In this document: positions 25,305 through 32,186 of the stretch, piece after piece | Layout: each line of letters starts with the position of its first letter | Position numbering within the stretch: the first letter of the stretch is position 1 | Assembly (NCBI GenBank): GCA_023667285.1 | Contig: JAMPAK010000001.1 | Span: 222,508-255,063, forward strand | Direction of reading: 5' to 3' | DNA: 32,556 bases | Origin: Muribaculaceae bacterium | GTDB taxonomy: Bacteria > Bacteroidota > Bacteroidia > Bacteroidales > Muribaculaceae | Notes under the pieces: generated by a model | The model's database searches: none | What the model was told of the DNA's origin: nothing | The model's input: the letters and a program-made list of their open reading frames with translations, nothing else | Made by a program: the position numbers and the translations under genes

Positions 25305-26021
25305 ATGTCGGAATTCTGGGATTATATAACAGCCCTCCAGTTGACGCCCACATCGGCTGTCCTGCGCATTATGCTCTCTCTTATCCTGGGGGCGTGTGTG
25401 GGTATTGAACGCAAGACGAAGGGACAGATGGCAGGTCTGAGGACGTTCTCGCTCATCTCCATGGGGGCTTGTATCGCCATGATGCTCTCCATCTATGTCT
25501 GTCAGGAGACGTCGGGTCTACAGAGGGCTGACCCGAGCCGCATAGCCGCTCAGGTAATTTCGGGCATAGGCTTCCTTGGCGCGGGAACGATAATCCAGAT
25601 GAAGGGTTCTGTGCGCGGACTTACCACCGCTGCGGGGATATGGATCATAGCGACCGTCGGGATGGCGGTGGGTTGTGGACTGTATCTCATAGCCGTCGTG
25701 GCCACAATCATGGTTCTTGTGGTGCTTACACTGCTCGAGCATCTGGAGAGGAGAGTGAACGTGGGTAATGAGTCGCGAACCATACGCCTGAAAGTCAAGG
25801 GGATTGTGGACTCCATCTCACCTTATCAGAATGTATTGGCCGACTATGGCATACATCTGTCCAAGGTATATGTGGAGTATGACTACGAGCAAAACACCAC
25901 AAGGCTCAATTTAGTTGTGCTGATCAGGGAACACTCAGATTTCATCGATGTGTTTGACTCGCTTCACCACATACGCCCCACAATAACGATATCTTTGTCA
26001 AACCAAGCCGACCTTTCCTGA
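25305..26021 (+). CDS. mgtC: MgtC/SapB-family inner-membrane protein
   Basis: The N-terminal part is the MgtC fold with four or five membrane spans and its hallmark sequences: LGACVGIERKTKGQMAGLRT, and RIAAQVISGIGFLGAGTI, followed by RGLTTAAGIW. A soluble ACT-like C-terminal domain of about 80 residues follows (RTIRLKVKGIVDSISPY to ITISLSN). In enteric bacteria MgtC acts in low-magnesium adaptation and restrains the F1Fo ATPase; Bacteroidota members are less studied. At 238 residues length is normal. Only 7 bp separate it from the antiporter gene, so ion homeostasis is a fair guess for the operon. Confidence 0.9.
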   Translation: MSEFWDYITALQLTPTSAVLRIMLSLILGACVGIERKTKGQMAGLRTFSLISMGACIAMMLSIYVCQETSGLQRADPSRIAAQVISGIGFLGAGTIIQMKGSVRGLTTAAGIWIIATVGMAVGCGLYLIAVVATIMVLVVLTLLEHLERRVNVGNESRTIRLKVKGIVDSISPYQNVLADYGIHLSKVYVEYDYEQNTTRLNLVVLIREHSDFIDVFDSLHHIRPTITISLSNQADLS

Positions 26022-26028
26022 ACCTGCC

Positions 26029-28281
26029 ATGTTAGCCATGATTCTTGCCAATGTCACTGCAGGGGCTTTCAATGTCGAAGGCCTTATAGGGGATCTTGCC
26101 TTCATACTGATTTTGGGAGCGGTCACTACACTGCTGTTCAAATGGCTCAAGCAGCCTGTGGTGTTGGGCTATATCGTAGCCGGATTTCTGGCGAGCCCAC
26201 ATTTCACTTATCTGCCTTCTGTGACTACGGAGGCAAACATAGACTTCTGGGCTCAGATTGGCATAATCATACTCCTCTTCTCTCTCGGACTTGAATTCAG
26301 TTTCAAGAAACTGGTCAATGCCGGAGCGCCGGCCGTGGTGACTGCACTTTTCATAGTCTGCGGTATGATGGCAGCCGGATTTGCAGCAGGACATATACTG
26401 GGATTCTCCAACATCAACTCCCTCTTCCTAGGAGGGATGCTCTCAATGTCGTCGACAACTATCATTATCAAAGCCTTCACAGACCTTGGCCTTAGACAAC
26501 GCAAGTTCGCGTCGCTTGTCTTTGCAGTCCTTATAGTGGAGGATCTGTTTGCGGTGTTGATGATGGTGATATTGTCGTCCATCGCTGTCAACAATAGTGT
26601 GGAGGGTGGCGAGATGCTTTATAGTGTGAGCAAGCTTGTCTTTTTCCTCATCATATGGTTTGTCACCGGTGTCTTTATACTCCCCTCGCTGCTCAACTCG
26701 CAGCGACGATTCCTCAACTCTGAGACCCTGCTGATAGTCTCGATGGGATTGTGCCTGGGGATGGCGGTGTTCTCAGTGGCATGCGGATTCTCACTGGCCC
26801 TTGGGTCATTTGTGATGGGTTCGATTCTGGCGGGGACCAGTTTTGCAGAACGAATCGAGAGACTGACCACTCCAGTGAAGGATCTCTTCGGGTCTGTGTT
26901 CTTCATTTCTGTCGGTATGATGGTTAATCCTGAAATCATAGTGCAATACTGGCTCCCGATTCTCATCCTCTCAGCGGTTGTGATAGTGGGGATGATTTTT
27001 TTCGGGACATTCGGCATGTTGCTGACAGGTCAGACCTTGAGGATAGCCATGGAGAGTGGATTCTCGCTGACACAGATTGGTGAGTTTGCGTTCATCATCG
27101 CCTCGCTAGGCATGAGTCTGGGTGTGCTCGATGCTCAGATATATCCCATAGTCGTGGCTGTGTCTGTGTTGACTACATTCACGACACCTTATTTCATCCG
27201 CATGGCAGATCCGGCCTACAGGTATGTTGAGTCCCACCTGCCACGGAGACTACATTTCCTCATAGACCGCTACAGCGAGAGCGCAACTGCCGAACAGAGC
27301 GCAACTGCTGAACTCTGGAAATCGCTGCTGAGGCGCTATCTGTGGAGGGTAGTTCTATATTCCATTGTGCTGATAGCCTTGACCATCCTCACGCTGCGAT
27401 ATCTTCTCCCCTTCTTTGTGTCCATCTTTCCTTCGTGGGGTCGTTTCATTTGCATGATTGTTTCGTTGTCTGCGATGACACCTTTCCTTCTGGCCATGAC
27501 ATATCCGGCATCCAAGAGTACTGAAAGGGCACGACTCAGGGCTTGCAATGCACGCTTTGATGTCCCAATCATCGCAATGACTGTGGTTAGGCTGATGATA
27601 GCGATGGCTATAATCATCTATCTGCTGAGTTCAATCTACTCAATGACGATTGGCTGGGCACTGGGGATTGCCCTGTTCATTATCATGATCCTAAGTTACT
27701 CCAAGCGCGTGAAGCAAAGGCTGGAAAGGATTGAGACCCGGTTTATGGACAATCTGAACGAGCGCGAGCTCCGGAAGACGGGGGCCAAGAACAATCTGGT
27801 GGCCAATATGCACCTGGCATACATGACCGTAGGGTATGACTGTCCATTTGTGGGTGAGCAACTCAAGAACTCAGGATTGAGAAGGCGGTTTGGAGTCTCA
27901 GTCTCCTCCATTCAACGTGGCGGAAAGGTCATCATGGTCCCCGGTGCTGAGGAAAGGCTGTTTCCAGGCGATATCCTCGGTGTGATAGGGACTGATGATG
28001 AGATACAGAATCTAATACCTGTCATCGAAGCCTCAGACGAGGAAACCCAGGGCACAACATCGCCTGACAATGTGAAACTCACCAGCGTGAGGCTCTCGGA
28101 GGATTCTCCCGTGGTGGGAAGGTTGGTAAAGACAAGCCGTCTACGCGAGGACTATGAGGCACTGCTTGTGGCCATTCAGCGTGATGACCAATATCTTCAG
28201 CCCTCACCAGACATCATGTTTCACAGCGGAGACATCCTTTGGCTCGTAGGTGACCAGACAAAACTTTTATCGCTCCACTGA
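26029..28281 (+). CDS. CPA2-type cation:proton antiporter with two C-terminal RCK_C (TrkA-C) domains
   Basis: The first about 400 residues are a Na+/H+ exchanger-like domain of the KefB group with about 12 spans (KQPVVLGYIVAGFLASP, LLFSLGLEFSFKKL, FVMGSILAGTSFAERIE, IGEFAFIIASLG). A linker with a six-residue duplication (ESATAEQSATAE, about 417-428) leads to a second membrane block of about four spans (about 440-560). Two RCK_C domains follow at about 605-668 (CPFVGEQLKNSG to GDILGVIGTDDE) and 693-750 (SPVVGRLVKTSRL to SGDILWLVGDQ). No nucleotide-binding RCK_N domain is seen. It probably exchanges K+ or Na+ for protons. The stop shares a base with the next start (TGATG). Confidence 0.9.
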   Translation: MLAMILANVTAGAFNVEGLIGDLAFILILGAVTTLLFKWLKQPVVLGYIVAGFLASPHFTYLPSVTTEANIDFWAQIGIIILLFSLGLEFSFKKLVNAGAPAVVTALFIVCGMMAAGFAAGHILGFSNINSLFLGGMLSMSSTTIIIKAFTDLGLRQRKFASLVFAVLIVEDLFAVLMMVILSSIAVNNSVEGGEMLYSVSKLVFFLIIWFVTGVFILPSLLNSQRRFLNSETLLIVSMGLCLGMAVFSVACGFSLALGSFVMGSILAGTSFAERIERLTTPVKDLFGSVFFISVGMMVNPEIIVQYWLPILILSAVVIVGMIFFGTFGMLLTGQTLRIAMESGFSLTQIGEFAFIIASLGMSLGVLDAQIYPIVVAVSVLTTFTTPYFIRMADPAYRYVESHLPRRLHFLIDRYSESATAEQSATAELWKSLLRRYLWRVVLYSIVLIALTILTLRYLLPFFVSIFPSWGRFICMIVSLSAMTPFLLAMTYPASKSTERARLRACNARFDVPIIAMTVVRLMIAMAIIIYLLSSIYSMTIGWALGIALFIIMILSYSKRVKQRLERIETRFMDNLNERELRKTGAKNNLVANMHLAYMTVGYDCPFVGEQLKNSGLRRRFGVSVSSIQRGGKVIMVPGAEERLFPGDILGVIGTDDEIQNLIPVIEASDEETQGTTSPDNVKLTSVRLSEDSPVVGRLVKTSRLREDYEALLVAIQRDDQYLQPSPDIMFHSGDILWLVGDQTKLLSLH

Positions 28282-29342
28282 TGCACAAGAAAAAGGCACT
28301 GCCTTCAGGCACAAGAATAATCGGTGGGAAGTCTCCCATCCTCATAACCGAACTGCTGTCGTCAGACTCGCAGGGTTTCCTCTATAAAGGCCATATCCAA
28401 CCCGATGAAAAGGGAGAATCCAACGGGAAGGATGTGGTTGTCAGAGAGCATTTCATGGTCTATTGCTCTGACCGTGGACCTGACGGGATGACTGTGGTGA
28501 CACCTGAGGATATTGAGCCTACGGTGGAGAGTTGTCTTGAGAATTTCAAGGAGGCATCTGAACTCAGACGCGAGATTTCCACAACCCATGCGGCCATCAT
28601 TGATGTGATTGATGTATTCGGCGCCAACAATACATATTACTATGTGGTTGAATATCTCAACGGACCCACCCTTGAGGAGTATATTGAAAAAAACGGGCCT
28701 TTGACGCTTGACGAGGTCAGAAGGGTTCTGGGACCCATAATCAGAGGACTGGTGCATTTCCACATGCACAGTGCGCTTCATACTGATGTTCATCCGCGGC
28801 ACATACGTTTCACATCAGACAGCGGCCTTTCAAAGACAGTTCTTTTCAGCCTCTACACATCCATACATTTCGATGAAGAGGGACGGAGGCTCTGGAGTGT
28901 GCAGAACATAAACTGCCGTGAAGGTTATGCTCCTCCTGAACAGTATTCTGAGATAGAGAATTTCCTTCCGCAGGTTGACATTTATGCTCTGGCCGCCACG
29001 ATTGTTTATGCCTTGACCGGGAAACATCTGCCCGACTCACGCACATTAGATGAGAACATCTTAAGGGATTTTCTTCCGCCTGCGATGCCTGAAGTGTATG
29101 TCAGTGCCCTGACCCATGCCCTCAGTCCTGACTACACGACAAGAACCGTCTCTGTCAGAAGTCTCTTTGATGAGATGAACCCGACATTCGATATAAGACA
29201 GAGAGAAGCTCAAGACATCTTCCGAAGCAAAGGGCCGGAACTCAATAAAAAGAATGATGGAAAACGAGTGGGGATTAAGGTAATCACTGTAATCTTGGCC
29301 ATAATCGCCGCGATAATAGCCATATTGACCATGATTTTTTAA
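28281..29342 (+). CDS. Membrane-anchored protein-kinase-fold protein, probable pseudokinase
   Basis: The 353-residue protein follows the Hanks-kinase order but key residues are changed. The VAIK lysine is R55 (VVVREHF). The catalytic loop reads LHTDVHPRHIRF, keeping the Asp (D169) but with His at the usual Lys (171) and Asn (174) positions. The DFG region reads LFSLYT, without Asp. The glycine-rich loop is also weak. Conserved structural parts remain: the hinge YYVVEYLNGPTLEEYI, the activation-segment end GYAPPEQYSE (215-224), and QVDIYALAATIVYALTG (231-247). A C-terminal membrane span occupies about 331-353, so the kinase-like domain should be cytoplasmic. It overlaps the antiporter stop by one base, so the two are translationally coupled. 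Confidence 0.8.
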   Translation: MHKKKALPSGTRIIGGKSPILITELLSSDSQGFLYKGHIQPDEKGESNGKDVVVREHFMVYCSDRGPDGMTVVTPEDIEPTVESCLENFKEASELRREISTTHAAIIDVIDVFGANNTYYYVVEYLNGPTLEEYIEKNGPLTLDEVRRVLGPIIRGLVHFHMHSALHTDVHPRHIRFTSDSGLSKTVLFSLYTSIHFDEEGRRLWSVQNINCREGYAPPEQYSEIENFLPQVDIYALAATIVYALTGKHLPDSRTLDENILRDFLPPAMPEVYVSALTHALSPDYTTRTVSVRSLFDEMNPTFDIRQREAQDIFRSKGPELNKKNDGKRVGIKVITVILAIIAAIIAILTMIF

Positions 29343-29357
29343 GAAAATTCGTTAAAA

Positions 29358-29389
29358 TTTGCAGTTGATGGAGATTTTTGATAAATTTA
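29358..29389 (+). promoter_or_regulatory. Possible promoter of the ytxH-prmA cluster
   Basis: TTTG (29358-29361), 20 nt, then TAAATTTA (29382-29389), which differs from TAnnTTTG only at the last base. It would give a leader of about 105 nt before the ATG at 29503. Confidence 0.4.
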
Positions 29390-29398
29390 AGCCTTGAA

Positions 29399-29422
29399 AT
29401 GTGAACCTTTTCCCATTCACAT
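29399..29422 (+). other. Short hairpin in the gap after the pseudokinase gene
   Basis: ATGTGAA (29399-29405) and TTCACAT (29416-29422) form a 7-bp stem with a 10-nt loop, followed by CGTTTTATG. It may be a weak terminator for the upstream operon or the 5' end of the next transcript. The half-sites are too far apart for a Crp-type operator. Confidence 0.35.
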
Positions 29423-29502
29423 CGTTTTATGTTTATAACAAACACTCATCATCAACCCAGCAGGGACACGTTTCTCTGCAATAGAAACACTTTATACAGA
29501 TT

Positions 29503-29700
29503 ATGAAAGCATTGAACATTGTGCTCGCTATCGTAGGCGGCGCCATCGCCGGAGCAACCGTAGGCCTTCTTCTCGCTCCTGAGAAAGGTGTTGACACCCG
29601 CAAGAACATCGTGAAGTATCTCGAGTCTAAGGGAATCAAGCTCCACAAGTCAAAACTTGAGGAACTCGCTGACGAGATTGCAGATGAACTTGGCAAATAA
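29503..29700 (+). CDS. YtxH-domain small membrane protein, copy 1
   Basis: This 65-residue protein has an N-terminal glycine-rich span (LNIVLAIVGGAIAGATVGLLL), the family signature LLLAPEKGVDTRKNI, and a charged helical tail ending DEIADELGK. YtxH proteins are often linked to general stress responses; mechanism is unknown. The next gene is a paralogue with the same length and layout. The gap upstream (29343-29502) holds a possible promoter and one hairpin. Confidence 0.85.
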   Translation: MKALNIVLAIVGGAIAGATVGLLLAPEKGVDTRKNIVKYLESKGIKLHKSKLEELADEIADELGK

Positions 29701-29774
29701 TATCTCCCCAAAAAACGCGCTATTCACGTCTCTGAAAACGTTTCACTCAATCAATTCCCCTACAGAATAAGACA

Positions 29775-29972
29775 ATGTCAAACTACACTCTACTATACGC
29801 ATTCCTTGGCGGTGCATTGGTCGGCGCCGGGGCAGCCCTGCTCTTCGCTCCTGAGAAGGGAGAGGATATCCGCACCCGCATCGCTGATCTACTCCGCAAG
29901 AAAGGCATCCTTTGCTCAGACAACGAGATTGACGCCCTTGTGGAGCAACTCACAACCCAGATTGACGACTGA
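29775..29972 (+). CDS. YtxH-domain small membrane protein, copy 2
   Basis: This 65-residue paralogue of the preceding gene shares the glycine- and alanine-rich span (LLYAFLGGALVGAGAALLF), the FAPEKGEDIRTRI signature, and an acidic helical tail (NEIDALVEQLTTQIDD). The two copies align over their whole length without gaps but with many substitutions, so the duplication is old. The 74-bp spacer has no clear promoter, so the pair is probably one transcript. Confidence 0.85.
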   Translation: MSNYTLLYAFLGGALVGAGAALLFAPEKGEDIRTRIADLLRKKGILCSDNEIDALVEQLTTQIDD

Positions 29973-30014
29973 TGTCGACCGGGCATAAGTTCTGACCAAC
30001 AACTCCCAACAGGC

Positions 30015-30067
30015 GCGGGGGCGCAATCATGACCGTCGACAAAACGGATCCAGTGTAGCGCCCCCGC
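30015..30067. other. GC-rich perfect stem with large loop between ytxH2 and the holin-like gene
   Basis: GCGGGGGCGC (30015-30024) and GCGCCCCCGC (30058-30067) are perfect complements around a 33-nt loop, which holds a smaller CCGT/ACGG stem (30033-30047). No T-run follows (ACAATATATTC), so it is not a typical terminator. Its composition stands out from the AT-rich spacer. It could be an mRNA-stabilising or processing structure, a protein-binding site or a REP-type element. It lies 22 nt before the next ATG. Confidence 0.6.
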
Positions 30068-30089
30068 ACAATATATTCATCCATACGCA

Positions 30090-30428
30090 ATGTCAGAGTT
30101 AAAAGAAAAAATCGGTAGCATCTGGATGGAGATCCAGCAGACCGTTAAACTCAACATAGACTATGCGAAACTGACAGGCGCTGAGAAACTCACCACACTT
30201 CTTGCAGCATGCGTGGTGGGTCTGCTTGCCATTATCCTTGTCTCTGCAGCCTTACTAACCATCTCCGTGGCGCTGATTGTGATGATTTCAAACGCTACAG
30301 GGGTCTTCGGTGCATGTATGATTATGGCAGGAGCCTATGTGATCCTGCTGGTGCTTCTCTTCGCTTTGAGACAAAAACTCATAGTCGACCCCATAGCACG
30401 GTTCATCTCTACCCTCTTCCTCAAATGA
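30090..30428 (+). CDS. Phage-holin-3_6-superfamily membrane protein
   Basis: The 112-residue protein has an amphipathic N-terminal region (about 1-35, SELKEKIGSIWMEIQQTVKLNIDYAK, split here by sense), then two membrane spans (about 40-63 and 71-95) and a short basic tail. This layout matches the putative Actinobacteriota/Bacteroidota holin superfamily III (PF07332-like). The name comes from similarity only. No lysis or phage genes are near, and the setting with YtxH proteins suggests a cell-envelope or stress protein. It lies 13 bp before the 93-residue unknown gene. Confidence 0.78.
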   Translation: MSELKEKIGSIWMEIQQTVKLNIDYAKLTGAEKLTTLLAACVVGLLAIILVSAALLTISVALIVMISNATGVFGACMIMAGAYVILLVLLFALRQKLIVDPIARFISTLFLK

Positions 30429-30441
30429 ATCACAGACCGTC

Positions 30442-30723
30442 ATGACTAAAACGAAACAGTTACCACACCACGCATCGGACTGGAGCGGCTACTCTATGGA
30501 TGAACTGCGATATATGAGAGCATATACCGCCGCCCGTATCGAAATCAACAAGGACCGGATCATGACCCGTATCCATGAGGTCTCCAAGGCCGGTAAAAAA
30601 GGAATGACTCCCACCGGAATGGCTGGGAGAATCCTTGGAGCCTTCAGTTATCTGGACATGGCAATCATTGCATGGAAGGTGGGCTCTAAGGCGCTGAGAC
30701 TGGTCCGCACACTCAAACGATAA
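30442..30723 (+). CDS. Conserved-looking 93-residue protein of unknown function
   Basis: The product is basic, begins MTKTKQLPHHASDWSGYSMDE and contains ELRYMRAYTAARIEINKDR, a likely helix. A weakly hydrophobic helix (FSYLDMAIIAWKVGSKAL, about 70-87) is followed by a basic tail. I do not recognise a named family. Its frame is open and starts 13 bp after the holin-like gene and 16 bp before prmA, so it is almost certainly translated as part of the same transcript. The amphipathic end and neighbours suggest a membrane-associated partner of the holin-like or YtxH proteins; that is inference. Confidence 0.7.
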   Translation: MTKTKQLPHHASDWSGYSMDELRYMRAYTAARIEINKDRIMTRIHEVSKAGKKGMTPTGMAGRILGAFSYLDMAIIAWKVGSKALRLVRTLKR

Positions 30724-30739
30724 TCAAAATAGAGATCAA

Positions 30740-31591
30740 GTGAACAATTATATTGAAGTACGTCTTGACCTTTCTCCTTGCTCTGAAACCATGACCGATG
30801 TTCTCGCTGCGATGCTTGCCGATGAGAACTTTGAGAGTTTTGTACCTGATTCGACCGGACTTACAGCCTATGTCAAGGAGGAACTTTTTGACATTCGCTC
30901 GATCGACAAGGTGATCAGCGAATTTCCGTTGGAGACCACGATGACCGAACATCATGTCACCGTGGAGGGTAAAGACTGGAATTCAGAATGGGAGAAGAAC
31001 TACTTCAAGCCCATTGTGGTCGATGGGCTCTGTGTGATTCATTCTTCGTTTCACAATGATGTCCCCAAGTGTCAGTATGACATAGTGATTGACCCAAAGA
31101 TGGCTTTCGGGACAGGTCATCATGCCACAACCACATTGATTCTCAGACGTCTCCTGTCCTCAGACCTCACAGGTCTAAAAGTTGTCGACATGGGTACCGG
31201 CACCGGCATCCTCGCCATTCTAGCCTCGATGAGGGGGGCGGCTCACATTGATGCTATCGAGATTGATGAGTTCGCATGGAGAAATGCAGCAGAAAACATA
31301 TCGCTCAACAATGCCGCTCGGATTAACCTCCATCTAGGGGATGCCTCTCAATTGGCCAAGATACGCGACATAGATCTTTTCATCGCCAATATCAACCGAA
31401 ATATCATAACAGCTGATCTGGCAGCCTACAGCGACACCCTCTCGCCTGGAGCCTCAATGATACTGAGCGGCTTCTATGAGGAAGACATCCCGGTTGTCAT
31501 GGAAGTAGCCAGGACTCTAGGACTGGAATATGTCGACCACACGGTGATGGACCGATGGTCATCGCTGAAACTCAGGCTACCGGCAATCTGA
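30740..31591 (+). CDS. prmA: Ribosomal protein L11 methyltransferase
   Basis: PrmA trimethylates several amino groups of ribosomal protein L11. The 283 residues show the family's N-terminal substrate-recognition domain, then FGTGHHATTTLIL (just before motif I), motif I VVDMGTGTGILAILA, AIEIDEFAWRNAAENI, and LFIANINRNII in the position of the NPPY-like loop. The C-terminal MDRWSSLKLRL is also typical. The start is GTG at 30740; no ATG gives the family N-terminus (NNYIEVRLDL). It is the last gene of the cluster that begins with ytxH, though the functional link is not obvious. Confidence 0.94.
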   Translation: MNNYIEVRLDLSPCSETMTDVLAAMLADENFESFVPDSTGLTAYVKEELFDIRSIDKVISEFPLETTMTEHHVTVEGKDWNSEWEKNYFKPIVVDGLCVIHSSFHNDVPKCQYDIVIDPKMAFGTGHHATTTLILRRLLSSDLTGLKVVDMGTGTGILAILASMRGAAHIDAIEIDEFAWRNAAENISLNNAARINLHLGDASQLAKIRDIDLFIANINRNIITADLAAYSDTLSPGASMILSGFYEEDIPVVMEVARTLGLEYVDHTVMDRWSSLKLRLPAI

Positions 31592-31652
31592 ATATCTCCT
31601 CTTGCACAAAACCAATACCATTCCTTATCACATCAACTCCTCACACATAGCA

Positions 31653-32186
31653 ATGAAAAAAATCCTCTCAGCCTTTCTCCTCTCAGTTATCTCAATGGGT
31701 TGCCATGCGGCCAACGACAATACTGTGACAAGGTCAAGCGGCTTCGCTTGGGGAGTCGAGGTTGGCCCTGGTATCGACATGGGTGGCGATGATATGTCGA
31801 CACTCAACATCCACGCTGCTCTGGGCTACAGGAATTCATGGCTCAAGATAGCCGGTGTGGGTGCGGGCATTGACATGATGATGAGCAATTCATGCCGCTC
31901 ATATCCCATATATGCCATAGCACGGACATCATTCTCATCAAAGCCTAAACTTATTTTTGCGGACATGCGTATTGGAGTGTCCTACAATCAGGCTACCGGG
32001 ATTCCAGACAGAACTAATTTCTATATACAGCCCGGAGTTGGAATCGAGCTGGCCAGAGGACACTCATTCAGTTCATACCTGCTTCTCTCCTACTCCTACA
32101 ACGCGATGACCTTCTATGGCGACAAGCAAGACACGCTTATAAAAGGACTGAACCGCTCGACAATCACTATAGGAGTCACTTTCTGA
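31653..32186 (+). CDS. Small outer-membrane beta-barrel-like protein
   Basis: From the ATG at 31653 the product has 177 residues with a clear signal peptide (MKKILSAFLLSVISMGCHA), cleaved probably after CHA. A lipobox reading at SMGC is possible but weak. The rest has alternating beta-strand patterns (FAWGVEVGPGIDMGGDDM, FYIQPGVGIELARG, SSYLLLSYSYNAM) and ends STITIGVTF, with a terminal Phe as in barrel proteins. An in-frame extension of 17 codons upstream lacks signal-peptide character and is rejected. Function unknown. The 3' end overlaps the convergent partial gene by 11 bp. Confidence 0.75.
   Translation: MKKILSAFLLSVISMGCHAANDNTVTRSSGFAWGVEVGPGIDMGGDDMSTLNIHAALGYRNSWLKIAGVGAGIDMMMSNSCRSYPIYAIARTSFSSKPKLIFADMRIGVSYNQATGIPDRTNFYIQPGVGIELARGHSFSSYLLLSYSYNAMTFYGDKQDTLIKGLNRSTITIGVTF

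Noticed and set aside
29399-29422. Crp-like operator (TGTGA ... TCACA)
   Set aside because: The half-sites are 12 nt apart, not 6, so it fits a hairpin better than a Crp site.
30090-30428. Prophage remnant suggested by the holin-like gene
   Set aside because: No integrase, lysin, capsid or tail genes, and no attachment-type repeats; members of this superfamily are common chromosomal genes in Bacteroidota.
31602-31652. 17-codon extension of the small barrel protein
   Set aside because: The ATG at 31653 begins a clear MKK-type signal peptide; the extension would bury it.
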